DNA of 64,000 nucleotides, taken from NCBI GenBank assembly GCA_036417435.1, contig CM070919.1, positions 30,381,318 through 30,445,317 of the forward strand, read 5' to 3'. The stretch is from Inia geoffrensis (lineage: Eukaryota; Chordata; Mammalia; Artiodactyla; Iniidae). The notes beneath the pieces are model-generated. The model had not been told where the DNA came from. It was given only the letters and a program-made list of their open reading frames with translations, and ran no database searches. Position numbers and translations under genes: made by a program. Shown piece by piece: positions 1-12,239 of the stretch. Position 1 is the first letter of the stretch; every line of letters starts with the position of its first letter.

Positions 1-3000
1 GGCTAAAAATTACACTACTAAATAACCAAGAGATCACTGAAGAAATCAAAGAAGAAATCAAAAAATACCTAGAAACAAATTACAATGAGAACACGACGAC
101 CCAAAACCTATGGGATGCAGCAAAAGCAGTTCTAAGGGGGAAGTTTATAGCAAGAAAAACCTCAAACAAACAACCTAACCTTACATCTAAAGCAATCAAA
201 GAAAGAAAAACCAAAAAAAAACCCCAAAGTTAGTGGAAGGAAAGAAATCATAAAGATCAGATCAGATATAAATGAAAAAGAAATGAAGGAACAATTGCAA
301 AGATCAAGAAAACTAAAAGCTGGTTCTTCGAGAAGGCAAACAAAATTGACAAACCATCAGCCAGACTCATCAAGAAAAAAAAGAGAAAAGACTCAAATCA
401 ATAGAATTAGAAATGAAAAAGGAGAAGTAACAACTGACACTGCAGAAATACAAAGGATCATGAGAAATTACTACAAGCAACTCTACGCCAATAAAATGGG
501 CAACCTGGAAGAAATGGACAAATTCTTAGAAAAGCACAACCTTCCGAGACTGAACCAGGAAGAAATAGAAAATATAAACAGACAATCACAATCACTGAAA
601 TTGAAACTATAATTAAAAATCTTCCAACAAACAAAAGCCCAGGACCAGATGGCTTCACAGGCGAATTCTATCAAACATTTAGAGAAGAGCTAACACCTAT
701 CCTTCTCAAAATCTTCCAAAATACAGCAGAAGCTGGAACACTCCCGAACTCATTCTACAAGGCCATCACCACCCTGATACCAAAACCAGACAAAGATGTC
801 ACAAAGAAAGAAAACTACAGGCCAATATCATTGATGAACATGGATGCAAAAATCCTCAACAAAATACTAGCAAAAAGAATCCAACAGCCCATTAAAAGGA
901 TCATACACCATGATCAAGTGGGGTTTATTCCAGGAATGCAAGGATTCTTCAATATATGCAAATCAATCAATGTGATAAACCATATTAACAAACTGAATAA
1001 AAACCACATGATCATCTCAATAGATGCAGAAAAAGCTTTTGACAGAATTCAACACCCATTTATGATAAAAACCCTCCAGAAACTAGGCATGGAGGGAACT
1101 TAACTCAAAATAAAGGCCATATATGACAAACCCACAGCCAACATCATTCTCAATGGTGAAAAACTGAAACTATTTCCTCTAAGATCAGGAACAAGACAAG
1201 GATGTCCACTCTCACCACTATTATTCAACATAGTTTTTGAAATTTTAGCCACAGCAATTAGAGAAGAAAAAGAAATAAAAGGAATCCAAATCGTAAAAGA
1301 AGAAGTAAAGCAGTCACTGTTTGCAGATGACATGATCCTATACATAGAGAATCCTAAAGATGCTACCAGAAAACTAATAGAGCTAGTCAATGAATTTGGT
1401 AAAGTATCAGAATACAAAATTAATGCACAGAAATCTCTTGCATACCTATACATTAATGATGAAAAATCTGCAAGTAAAATTAAGGAAGCACTCCCATTTA
1501 CCATTGCAACAAAAAGAATACAATACCTAGGAGTAAACCTATCTAAGGAGACAAAAGACCTGTATGTAGAAAACTATAAGACGCTGGTGAAAGAAATTAA
1601 AGATGATACAAACAGATGGAGAGATATACCATGTTCTTGGATTGGAAGAATCAACACTGCGAAAATGACTATAGTACCCAAAGCAATCTACAGATTCAAT
1701 GCAATCCCTATGAAACTACCAATGGCATTTTTCACAGAACTAGAACAAAAAATTTCACAATTTGTATGGAAACACAAAAGACCCCAAATAGCCAAAACCA
1801 TCTTGAGAAAAAAAAAGAGCTGGAGGAATCAGGCTTCCTGACTTCAGAGTATACAACAAAGCTACAGTAATCAAGACAGTATGGTACTGGCACAAAAACA
1901 AAAATATAGATCAATGGAACAAGACAGAAAGTGCAGAGATAAACCCACGCACCTACGGTCACCTTATCTTTGATAAAGGATGCAAGAATATACAATGGAG
2001 AAAAGAAATCCTCTTCAATAAGTGGTGCTCGGAAAACTGGACAGCTACATGTAAAAGAATGAAATTAGAACACTCCCTAACACCATACACAAAAATAAAA
2101 TCGAAATGGATTTAAGACCTAAATGTAAGGCCAGACTCTATGAAACTCTTAGAGGAAAACATAGGCAGAACACTCTATGACATATATCACTGCAAGATCC
2201 TTTTTGACCCACCTCCTAGAGAAATGGAAATTTAAAAAAACAAATGGGAGCTAATGAAACTTAAAAGCTTTTGCACAGCAAAGGAAACCTTAAACAAGAC
2301 GAAAAGACAACCCTCAGAATGGGAGATAATATTTGCAAACGAAGCTACTAACAAAGGATTCATCTCCAAAATATGCAAGCAGCTCATGCAGCTCAATATC
2401 AAAAAAACAAACAACCCAATCCAAAAATGGGCAGAAGACCTAAAGAGACCTTTCTCTACAGAAGATAAACAGCTTGCCAGCAAACACATGAAAGGATGCT
2501 CAACATCACTAATCATTAGAGAAATGCAAATCAAAACTACAATGAGGTATCACCTCATGCCAGTTAGAATGGCCATCATCAAAAAGTCTATAAATAATAA
2601 ATGCTGGAGAGGTGTGGAGGAAAGGGAACCCTCTTGCACTGTTGGTGGGAATGTAAATTGATACAGCCACTATGGAGAAGTGTATAGAGGTTCCTTAAAA
2701 AACTAAAAATAGAACTACCATAGGACCCAACAATCCCACTACTGGGCATATACCCTGAGAAAACCATAATTGAAAAAGAGCCATGTACCACAATGTTCAT
2801 TGCAGCACTATTTACAATAGCCAGGACATGGAAGCAACCTAAGTGTCCATTGACAGATGAATGGATAAAGAAGATGTGGCACATATATACAATGGAATAT
2901 TACTCAGCTGTAAAAAGGAATGCAATTGAGTTATTTGTAGTGAGATGGATGGACCTAGAGTCAGTCATACAGAGTGAAATAAGAAAGAGAAAAACAAGTA

Positions 3001-3011
3001 CCCTATGCTAA
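1..3011 (+). pseudogene. L1 ORF2 (endonuclease/reverse transcriptase) remnant
   Basis: Broken reading frame for the L1 ORF2 protein, which nicks target DNA and reverse transcribes L1 RNA. Visible pieces include a segment ending at 612, an RT segment (831-1103) with the '[12 protein letters not shown]' and '[14 protein letters not shown]' motifs, a segment with the catalytic FADD motif at 1320-1331, and C-terminal segments at 2254-2661 and 2793-3011 ('[11 protein letters not shown]'). Damage seen: a frame change near 612-640, an in-frame TAA at 1101-1103 within RT, a slip at the A-run near 1808-1817, and further frame changes before 2254 and 2793. The polymerase aspartates are kept, but the protein cannot be made whole. 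Confidence 0.93.
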
Positions 3012-3408
3012 CACATATATATTGATTCTAAAAACAAACAAACAAACAAAAAACGGTTCTGAAGAACCTAGGGGCAGGACGGGAATAAAGACGCAATCAT
3101 AGAGAATGGACTTGAGGACACAGGGAGGGGGAAGGGTAAGCTGGGACGAAGTGAGAGAGAGGCATGGACATATATACACTACCAAATGTAAAACAGATAG
3201 CTAGTGGGAAGCAGCCGCACAGCACAGGGAGATCAGCTCGGTGCTTTGTGACCACCTAGAGGGGTGGGATAGGGAGGGTGGGAGGGAGACGCAAGAGGGA
3301 GGGGATAGGGGGATATATGTATATGTATAGCTGATTCACTTTGTTATACAGCAGAAACTAACACACCGTTGTAAAGCAATTATACTCCAATAAAGATGTT
3401 AAATAAAT
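1..3408 (+). mobile_element. LINE-1 element, 3' half (ORF2 to 3' end), cut by window start
   Basis: Non-LTR retrotransposon in plus orientation. The window opens inside ORF2, near the end of the endonuclease domain, and the element runs through reverse transcriptase, the C-terminal domain and a G-rich 3' UTR to an end near 3408 with 'ccaataaagatgtt' and a short A/T tail. The 3' UTR (about 3012-3400) has purine-rich stretches and the 'gttatacagcagaaactaac' type sequence that I associate with artiodactyl/cetacean L1. Of the L1s here it has the longest clean stretches of ORF2, so it is probably the youngest. The 5' end and any upstream target-site duplication lie outside the window. Confidence 0.95.
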
Positions 3409-3411
3409 GAT

Positions 3412-4440
3412 GGCCAAGAATTTTCCAGAATTGAGGAAGCACCAAAATATACAAAGCAACGTAAATTCATGCATAGATATCTCTTGGTGACGCTACACAG
3501 CATCAAAGAGAGACAAGATTACAAAATCAACCAGATTATCTACCAAAGAATATCAGTTAGGCTGACAACAGTTTAACAGCAACAGTGGAAGCCAGAAGGA
3601 AGTAGAATATCGTCAATGTGCTAGAAAATCATTATAGACCTAAAGACGCTCTCAGAAATTGAGAACGTTTACCCCCAAAAAACTCAGGGAAGGAACATAC
3701 CAAGGGTGTACTTCAGGAAGAGCGAGACAATCCCAGGAAGAAAGTCTAAAATGAAAGATCTGGGGCTTCCCTGGTGGCGCAGTGGTTGAGAATCTGCCTG
3801 CTAATGCAAGGGACACGGGTTCAAGCCCTGGTCTGGGAGGATCCCACATGCCGCGGAGCAACTAGGCCCGTGAGCCACAACTACTGAGCCTGCGCGTCTG
3901 GAGCCTGTGCTCCGCAACAAGAGAGGCCGCGATAGTGAGAGGCCTGCGCACTGCGATGAAGAATGGCCCCTGCTTGCCACAACTAGAGAAAGCCCTCGCA
4001 CAGAAACGAAGACGCAACACACACACACACAAAATAATAAAATAAAATGAAAGATTTGGTAAGTAAGCAAAATGGTAAACGTATCGGTAAACTTAAACAC
4101 ACATTAAGTTAATGAACATAGTAACCTAGTCAGCAAGGTTAAAACCGGAGAAATATGAAAACATTCAAAACATGGCATCCCCATAGCACGTAAGGTGGAA
4201 GCAATGGTCAGTGGAACCAAAGCATCTTCAAATCATTGTACTACTCAGGAGGATGGTAAAACAGCCATTAACTTTGGACTGTGAAGTATATATAAAACGT
4301 TTCAAAGGTAACCACTGAAAGAATAGAAAAATGCATCCCTCTTCCAGAGATGTGAAGAGAAATAAATGGAATGCAAAAGCAGATGAAAAGCTAAAGCTGA
4401 CAACTGCTTTGAGAGAATTTAGAGTTAGTAAATCAACAAG
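3412..4440 (+). mobile_element. Old L1 remnant (ORF1-ORF2 linker type), split by a SINE
   Basis: Decayed sequence resembling the region between ORF1 and ORF2 of old mammalian L1 (L1M type). It has 'gtggaagccagaagg', 'gtgctagaaaatcatta', 'cttcaggaagagcgag' and, after the SINE, 'ggtaaccactgaaagaatag'. The order matches the L1 linker read on the plus strand. No useful open frame remains. The downstream limit is uncertain because similarity fades after about 4400. Confidence 0.6.
3760..4042 (+). mobile_element. CHR-type tRNA-derived SINE, medium length (283 bp)
   Basis: Starts with the 'cttccctggtggcgcagtgg' head that contains the pol III A box, followed by a B-box-like 'gggttcaagccc'. It ends in an AC-rich/A-rich tail. 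It is flanked by an exact 13-bp target-site duplication, taaaatgaaagat, at 3747-3759 and 4043-4055, which shows L1-type insertion. It belongs to the form with the 3' extension 'gaagaatggcccctgcttgcc'. Confidence 0.95.
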
Positions 4441-5580
4441 CCTCAAGATTTTCCATGGGGGCTTAGGATAGTATTAGACTATTCAGAAAAAGCAAGTGGC
4501 TGCCTTTCTGGTAGGCTAGGGTAAAGAGGAAATGAAAGCAACGATTCCTTATGCTTTCCTACCGGGAACTGTAATTTATAACATTTGATCCATCCCTCAT
4601 TATTAAAATATTTTAGCTTAATTTTTAAATCTGCACCCAGTTTAAAAGCTCCAGCAGGGAAAATGGACTTTAGATGGTTACCTCCTTCTCTCCCTTTAGT
4701 CTCCCCGGAAGAGCAGCTGTATCTCCCTCCCCCCAATACCAACTGCCCCCTCACTGCCTGAGCAGCGCATGTGTAAGGACCTGATGGTGCCCCTGTGCTG
4801 CGGACCAGGGGTGCTGGTGTGGCCCGGCTCTGGCATTCACTTCAGATACTGCAGGGAGACTGCTCAGATCTTTTAACAGCAAAAAAAAAAAAAGTTACTT
4901 TGTGATTGGACTTGAATGGAGATGATGCCAGAAAAGCATTCCTTCTTTCAGCTGGTAGCACGGGGCAACCCTTCAGATCTCACAATGAAAACTTTCCTCA
5001 ACCGTTTTCTCTCCATCCAGCCAGCTGATTCCTTTGTAACTGTTTTAAAATTTAAACCAAATCATCTGTTGTTTTATTCAATTTTACATTGTAATTTTGG
5101 CAATTTGTTTTTAACTCCTGGACCAGTGGGTTTTACCACAAGGTTCTTATTTCATCGGTTCTAGAGAAAAACCACAAAACATGGTTGTAAATGTTCAAGT
5201 CTTACTGACCAGCTGGATGCTATCCTTATTGACAGACAGTACCTCCAGACACCTTCCTGAAGGAAAAGCGACTCAGAAGAAATCACCTGAATTTGCATCT
5301 TACTAGTTACAAAACGCCCACAGTCCCCAAATTACAGTGTGTTATGAGTTTGTGAGTCAGGTGTTTGGAATTCTACAGAAATACTGTCTTAGCTGGTACT
5401 TGCTTCCTGGTCTTACCATTATATAACTATTATCCATAGCATCATTGAGGTATTATATATTTACAATAGGAAATAATACTGTTGAGCATCCATTTTTCTT
5501 AACCATATTATAGCACAGACATAGTTCACAGGACCTGGTCAGCTAACCCAGCCTTCAGCTCTGTCTCCTCCATTCTTTTT
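4441..5580. other. Unique intergenic sequence
   Basis: No gene or clear repeat recognised. Contains an A-run near 4881-4894 and AT-rich sequence at 5040-5170. Short open frames here (for example 4916-5164 plus, 82 codons) show no recognisable motif. Confidence 0.5.
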
Positions 5581-7500
5581 TTGTTTCGTTTTTGGCCAGG
5601 CAATTTGGATTTTGTCCTCAACTGACCACTGGTCCAAGGAAAGGGTGTGGGAACTGTAGGACCTACTCCAAAAGGGTTGAGCACTGTTCACAGTGCAGGG
5701 AAGTTCTGTGGTCTCCACCAAAGGAAGGGGCACTTATCTCTGGAGCTCTCCCCCAGCCTTTAAGAGGAGTGGAAGAAGAGAGCAAGGGGAGCCCCAGGGG
5801 CCTGCCGGGCGGTCAGCCAGTGGGCAAAAACTGCCGGAGGGGGCCAGAGGCCTCCCTTCCCGGGGCAGGAAGGAGGAACGTCAATTCCCACAGGGCAGTT
5901 CCTAGAACCTCCAAGGACATAAGGATTGGGAGCCACCGAACACTTGACTCAGCTCCACCCCTTTGGCCCCCTGTCCAGTGTTCAGAGCCCACTCACAGTA
6001 TTCAGTGTTAGCTGAAACTCCTCCTGTGTCAGGTGGACTCCGGTGTGGGGCACCCCTGGGATAACACCCCTTGTGGGGATTAAGACTTGGCCCCTGAGGC
6101 TGTGGGAAGAGAGGAGAGGGCAGAAGAAATGTGTGTGGGGAGAAATGAGGACTTCAGCAGCCAAGTGAAGGGGAGGAAAGCATTCCAGAGTTGGGGTATT
6201 CCTGGTGTTTGGGGGGCGGCCATGGTCAGCCGGGGAGAGGTGTGGGCCTCGGGACCCAGATAGGATCTAGCCAGGATGGACGCCTTCACAGGGTTTTCAG
6301 GCTGGAGTGTGGGTAGCCCAGAGTTTCTTAGTGCCCCTTCTACATCCTCCCCAGAGGTACACTGAGGCTCACGTGGCAGGTGAATGGTGCCTGGGCCGAG
6401 CGTTCCGGGGAGCAGTGCAGCTGCGATGGGGAATGGGTGGGAATGCCAGCGAAATTAACAACTTCCACCGAAGCAAAGACGACGGGACCACCACAGCCAG
6501 GACCTCCCCTCCTACGGCAGGGGGTCTGAGGCTACCAGGAGCCTCCCATGAGGGTAGCGGTGACTCAGGCCTGGGAGGAGGAGCGAGAAGGCTGCTGGTC
6601 CAGAGCTTCTGCGAGTCCCCAGGTCTGGGCAACTACGGTAATAGGGGAGCCACCAGTCGACTTGGCTTTGAGACCCTCTACTACTGAGTTGCCTCCTCAG
6701 AAATGGGCTTTAGGACTTCTGGGGGTGCCCCCGGCGTGGTGGGGAAGTCAGGGAAGGAAAAGGAGTCCCCTGCTCCCAGGGAGGCCGAGAAAAGTAGTGA
6801 GGGGTCTGTTAGCCCTAGACTCACAGAGTTGGGAGGGGATCTGAAGGTCTTAGTTGGAGCCTCTGTGCTACTCTCTGCATATTTATTTGTGCATGGAGCC
6901 CAAGCCCTGAGTGCGTCTGTTCAGCTGTGTTCATCCCATCTGCCAATGCTCATCAAGTCTAAAATAGTGGTGAGGGGCCCCACATCAGCTCAGAGACATT
7001 CGTTGCCTTTTCTTCCGAAGCTTAAATGGCTGAAAGGTTATGATGTGAAGCATGTGTGTTTTTCATACACCGCGTCCTTGGTCCTGCATCCCGGCTTCCT
7101 AGCAGCACTCGTCAGAGAGACAGGGAAGCCCTCGGTGCCTGGTGCACCAGAAAGCACCACACAGATAAAATAGGGAGGAAGGGGATTGAAGACCCAAGGG
7201 GAGACTTAGTTCTCCTCTTTCCTCGTCTTCTCCCTCTATGGGAAGAAAGGCAAGCTTTGGATCGAGAAGACTGGAACAATCTAGGGAGGGGAAAATGGGC
7301 TGAATGGAGATTGTTGGCTTGCAGCACTTACTGAACCTAGTGATGCCACCTGCAAAAAGGCACTTGATCAAAACTGCAAAATCAGAGTCCTTTTCGGGCC
7401 GGCCCCAGTTCCCTTTGTGAGACCCCCTCCCGCCGCCACCCCTGGGCAGCTCTGTGGGGACTAAAGCCACCACCCTACTCTGGTCGGCCTGCCATAGCCA
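5581..7500. other. GC-richer unique block, no gene recognised
   Basis: Sequence richer in G and C than its surroundings, without SINE or L1 features. Overlapping open frames of up to 156 codons occur in several frames on both strands (for example 5592-6011 plus, 6703-7173 plus, 7099-7473 minus). That is expected where stop codons are rare. None carries a domain I recognise, and I saw no clear exon structure or CpG-dense core. A decayed repeat, a regulatory region or an exon of an unannotated transcript cannot be excluded. Confidence 0.4.
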
Positions 7501-9120
7501 GATTTCTATTCCCTAATCAGATCTTGCATTCCTTGACCATCTCCATCACTCGCCTGAGTCAAGTAATTCACAGCAAAGTTGAAAAGCCAACTGCTTTTTC
7601 AGAGATTGAGGACACAGATGAAAGGGACCCACGTTGTAGAAGGAATGTCTGTCCCTGTGGGTGAAACCACCTCCCAAGGGTGCCCACGCCTCAGTGGCAG
7701 AAGGGAGATTCAGATCCCACCAGGCTGATTCCAAAAGCCACATTCTTTCCAAACAAATTTCCAAAGACCCACGATGTGCGAGAAACCTTTCCTTAGGGAT
7801 GAAGGGGTCCTTCCCGAACCAGTTATTTCAGGTTCATGGTGCTTTGCCCCCCTGTTTCCCCTCCTGCCCGTGAAATATACGCATGGGATCTGTACTGCAG
7901 CCACAGGGGACTCCCGAGCACCCCCAAGGAAATCTCCGTAACAGAGGAATTGCTGGAGGAGGGAACGTTGGTTGGCTCAAGAAAAGCACAATCGCCAATC
8001 ACGAGACTGCCAGCCCTAAGTGGTTGCTTCAGCAAGGCTGCTGTGCAAGTTCCTTCTTGCAGAGCCTACTTGAGATGCCTTACTGGCAGGCACCAGTTAA
8101 ACCATGGTAACTAGTAACGCTTCTGAAGGAAAAGGGAAAACGGGAGAATTTCAATCAATTCGGTACATTCAGTTGTTGTCACGTCAATGTTCTAAAACCA
8201 AAATACTAATTTTGAGATAATTTAGAACTAATCAGATAATGCTACCTCTGCCAGACAAGATAAATTATCCCTCTAGGATTAAAAACAACAAAAACAAATA
8301 ATTTTATATGACTGCATACTTCCTGTGAAATGCATGAGATTCTCAAACTCATGAGTATAGGCAAAAAAAAAAAAAAAAAAATCAGACAAGAAAAGTTAAA
8401 ATTGTGTAAAGAAGTAAAGATCCCATCTACATTGAATTACATTAATATAGTAAAACTAAGCTGTAGAGATTTGGTGAAGGAAGTCGAGTTTCGAATCTCA
8501 CGTTCACAATTGTAACTCTACAGCCTGCTAAGAAATATGTCCCATTATTTACTGCTTTCAAATGTAATAAATCTTCAGCTAACAGTGATGTTCAGAGACA
8601 GGAATGTCAGAGTTCTCTGAGTTCCCCAGTTAAAGTGGTTAACCAGAAACCCTTTCTGAGTTCAATCCTTCCTTTTGAAAATCTTTCACGTTTTTTCCTC
8701 TGTTTTCTTGTCCTAATAAGTACAGTGTACTCACCAGAGAATCTTTCTTCCAGAACCTCAGAATTATTGTACCACGCTGTGTTTGTGGAAAGTCTAAGAG
8801 ACTGGGCTCAATTTGTAACCACCCTGGAAAACAGCCTGTTGCTTTTTTGATAAGTGTCTGGTAGGAATTCATTGAGTTGTGAGTAAACTCTTCCAAGTGA
8901 CAAAAGTAGGAAGTAAAGCCAAGGGATCTATTTGAAGTTTCACTGAGTTCTGTCTCAACAAACAAAGGTCTCCTCCAGTTTCCCAGGCTGTGAAAACGCA
9001 CACACAACACCTATTTGAGGTGGGTTTTCAAAAAATAGATAGAATCCTTGCATCTGAGGCAGTCATAAACTAGGATAAATATTGATAGTTAAGTCTATCA
9101 CATAGAGTTGTATTTAAAGT
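7501..9120. other. Unique intergenic sequence
   Basis: No recognisable gene or repeat family. There is an A-run of about 18 at 8361-8378. Small open frames near 7661-8114 and 8330-8850 lack motifs. Confidence 0.45.
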
Positions 9121-9700
9121 ACAGTGAGGATAGGAATTAAGTGGATGAAGGACGAGGGAGAGTGATAGGCCAGATGGCACTTGAATTAGCCTTGGAAAAT
9201 GTGAATGGGATTTCTGGACAGAGGGAGGATGGTGTAGAGGCCATTCTAGAAAAAGGTAACAGCACAGATAAAGGCATATAGATGGAACTACATGGCACTT
9301 ACAGGAAATAGTAATGTACCCATCTACACAGACTAGATTGTAGGATTCAAGATGCAGAAAAGATGATGATGATGCCAGAAACGGAGACTAGATGGAATGA
9401 GTGAGGTGATACCCTGGGTGTTTCATGATAACTTTGTAATTTAGTAAGCACTGTAAAGTCACCAGAAGTTTTAAAGCAGGAAAACAATGGTGTGATCAAA
9501 TTTGTGTTTGGGGCAGGTCATTTGATAGGAGATCGTTGGATGGCTTCGGTGGGGCTAGACTGGAGATGAAAACCTGAGAGGTTATTGCTGTGGAAAGATT
9601 AGGAGCATCTGAGCTGCGGCAGCGACAGAGAGAACAGAGAGGAAGGGTGAGATTAGTGAGTCGTCTTGAAGGAGGATTGATCGATAGGACCTGTTGATTG
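9121..9700 (+). repeat. Old interspersed repeat, family not assigned (copy 1)
   Basis: Degenerate copy of a mid-copy mammalian repeat that I recognise by pattern but cannot name with confidence: 'ggccattctagaaaaaggtaacagcacagataaaggca', then 'agttttaaagcaggaaaacaatggtgtgatcaaattt', then 'cgataggacctgttgattg'. Related sequence occurs at 56590-57000 and 57480-57990, so it is repeated within this window. Confidence 0.45.
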
Positions 9701-11790
9701 CCTGATTTAGATAATCGGGATTCTCAGTGGATAGAGGGGTAATTTAGTCCCATAAACTAGGGAGGATACAAGGATAAAGAGGCTTAGAGGAAAGAACATG
9801 AATTTGAATACTAGGTAAATCTGAGGAGCCTGTAGGATTTCTGGATTAAAATCTCTAAGGACCAGTTGGATGGATCCTTACATGATTGAATCCCTCAAAG
9901 AGCATCTTAACATCCATGCAAAGTTTCATGACTAGGCAACCCTCGACAGCACAAATACCTGACATTAAACACATAGTCTGCAAACAGACACTGAAGGACC
10001 CACAAAACCCATTCACCAAGACCAACCAAGAAGTCTGAAGATGGATGCTGTGCTGTGTTTGTTATTTGGTGCTCAATTTCCCCACCATCCCACGGTGCCA
10101 TTGAACCATTAAGTTCGCCCCAGCAGGACCTCACGAAATAACTACCACTCCCGACTCCAAATGATCGCCCAGGGGAGGCTTAAACTTGGGACTCAAACTC
10201 AACAAGGAATCCTTTCTGATTCTATGAAAAATATGGTAGACAAGTGACCTTATTCTGTTTAGTAGACAACCTCTCTCTGTCCTCCGCTGACCACGTGCAG
10301 TTCCCCAAGCGATTCAAGGCCTACAGCTGCAGAGCCTCCAACCACGTTCCTTTGTATGACACACGCCTGAATACAGGAAGATTCCGTGTGCTGTGCAAAC
10401 CACCCCTCCGTATAAGCTAAGACTTTGACCCCAACTCTAAGCCAGGCTTCCGCCATCACTACCAATGACATGTAGCTGTACTGGGTAGCTTGTTGACTCA
10501 AAACAAACAAACAAACAAAAACTGCTTTCTTATCTGAGCACACAGAAGAGTTTTGTCACAAATATTTAAGCACCGTGCATAATCAGATTTCCCATATAAA
10601 ATTAGGGTAGTTTCATGATTGCTTCGATGGTATTATTAAATCACTTTGATCTGAGGTACAATATACAACGTGATTCCATCAAAATCTCTGCCAAAGCATC
10701 CACCAGGGTAAAATACATGAAAAATCTATCCAGCCTGAAACAAGATTTGTTGGGAGATTAAACAGGAATGAGGCCAAGGGCAGAAGATTGAGAGCTGAAT
10801 CATTTGTTGTCTCGACATAATGCTAAGGTAGTGAATTTCAACTCTGGCTGTGGCTTGGAGTTACCTGAGATTATTTCCCATCCTCACCGCCCCAAAAATA
10901 CTGTGCCTGGGCTCTAGTCCCAGAGATTCAGAAGCAACCCCCCTCCACCATGTGCACTTTTAAATGATTCCTTCTTGTGGTGTCTTTTATTCATGGTACA
11001 AGGATAACTGATGACCTTCCAGAAGAAACTGAAAATGACCATGAGTGTGCATTCCCCTCAGCCAACATGGGGTACCCAGAGGGTGTCAGGATTGGAGGGA
11101 CTGGGTTATAAGGCCTGGGTGACACGGGGTGTGCGTGTTTCTGAGAGACATTTGGACTCCTTGGGATTTCCCTGGGTGTTTCTGAAGCTACGACTGGGAT
11201 CAAGCCTTGTGAGCACCCCCGTCCTCTCCCCATCAAAATGATATTACCCCATGTACTCAGAGACACTCGTTAGCCTGCAACAGGAGAGACGGGAGGTACA
11301 CCCCCCCGACCCTGGGCTAGGGGACAAGGGAGCTGCTATAGTAGGTTAGGGGGAGGGTGTGACAGTGCCCAGAGGTTGGCCATCATCAGGAGGGTTCTGT
11401 TTGGTCCCCAGGTCTCTTTCCCCAAAGTTCTGTCACAGTAAATGAAGAATGAGGACCCAGGGACCTTGGCCGGCAACGCTCGTAGCTGGGAACTGTGACC
11501 CCCAGGCCATCACCAGTGAGCACAGCTGGGATCCAGGTGGAAAGGAGGAGGCTCTCGGACCTCAGCTTGCAGGACCCCATACCCCCCCCATGGAAGGCAG
11601 GAAGGCCTGCCTTCCCACACCCCTCTGACTCCATCCATTGGCCACCCGGACGCCGCCCCACTGTGACCGAGAATCATCGTGACCAGCCCTGCAGAAGGCC
11701 AGCCTGCTCGTGCCAACAGGACGAGGCCGAGTCACGCAGATGTGAGTGGCCAAGATTCTAGGACAAGGCACCACGTTATCACAGGCACGG
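9701..11790. other. Unique intergenic sequence
   Basis: No gene recognised. A short (CAAA)n-like run lies at 10502-10520. Small frames around 10259-10543 minus and 10991-11761 on both strands have no family features. Confidence 0.45.
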
Positions 11791-11792
11791 CT

Positions 11793-11935
11793 CCATCTAC
11801 TGAGGATCTGCTCTGCGACGCCTCTGGGTGAGATGCTTTACGTGCATCTCGCATCCAAGTACGGAAACAAGGCTTAGGTTCAACGCATAGGAAGGTCAGA
11901 TCCTCGGCCCTTCGGGGACACTGCAGCTTCTAGGT
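11793..11935 (+). repeat. MIR-like SINE fragment
   Basis: The order 'tactgaggatctgctctg', 'gagatgctttacgtgcatc', 'tacggaaacaaggcttaggtt' follows the MIR core (life-cycle of 'ctatgtgccagg', 'gctttacatgcat', 'gaggaaactgaggc') at the divergence expected for this very old tRNA-derived SINE. Edges are approximate. Confidence 0.5.
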
Positions 11936-12067
11936 GAGATCTTCCATTGGTTCATTAACCCACTTGGACCCTCTTACAAGGGGGGTAAGTGGGCTTGTAG
12001 GTTTTTTCCTGCATGACGGGTGGAAGGTGTAAGTCAGATGATCCACTGGTCCTCGGAGTTTAGTCAA

Positions 12068-12235
12068 GAGGGGAGAGAATGAAGCCTTTTAGAGGCAGAG
12101 CAACTTCAGAGATTATCTGGCCCAAACCTTCATTTCAAACGAGAGGAAACAGAGAGGTGAAATGATTGTACAGAATCACTTGGAATTAATGGCAGAAAAG
12201 GGGGAGGACCCCAGGGCCCTGACTTGTCCCCCAGT
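12068..12235 (+). repeat. MIR- or hAT-like old repeat fragment
   Basis: Contains 'gagattatctggcccaaac', 'cgagaggaaacagagaggtg' and 'cagaatcacttggaattaat', resembling the 'gatcatctagtcc ... gaggaaactgagg ... aaggtcacacagc' string of old mammalian repeats. Family assignment is uncertain. Confidence 0.4.
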
Positions 12236-12239
12236 TTCC

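Noticed and set aside
1..3011. Reverse transcriptase motifs as a possible retron, DGR or other RT-based defence system
   Set aside because: All RT sequence fits vertebrate L1 ORF2 (FADD motif within L1 context, L1 3' end, polyA). No prokaryotic context.
3760..4042. Intact tRNA gene inside the SINE head
   Set aside because: A- and B-box-like sequence comes from the tRNA-derived SINE. No cloverleaf with anticodon stem is supported.
5592..7473. Possible protein-coding gene in the GC-rich block
   Set aside because: Overlapping frames in several phases, no domains, no splice or codon pattern I could support.
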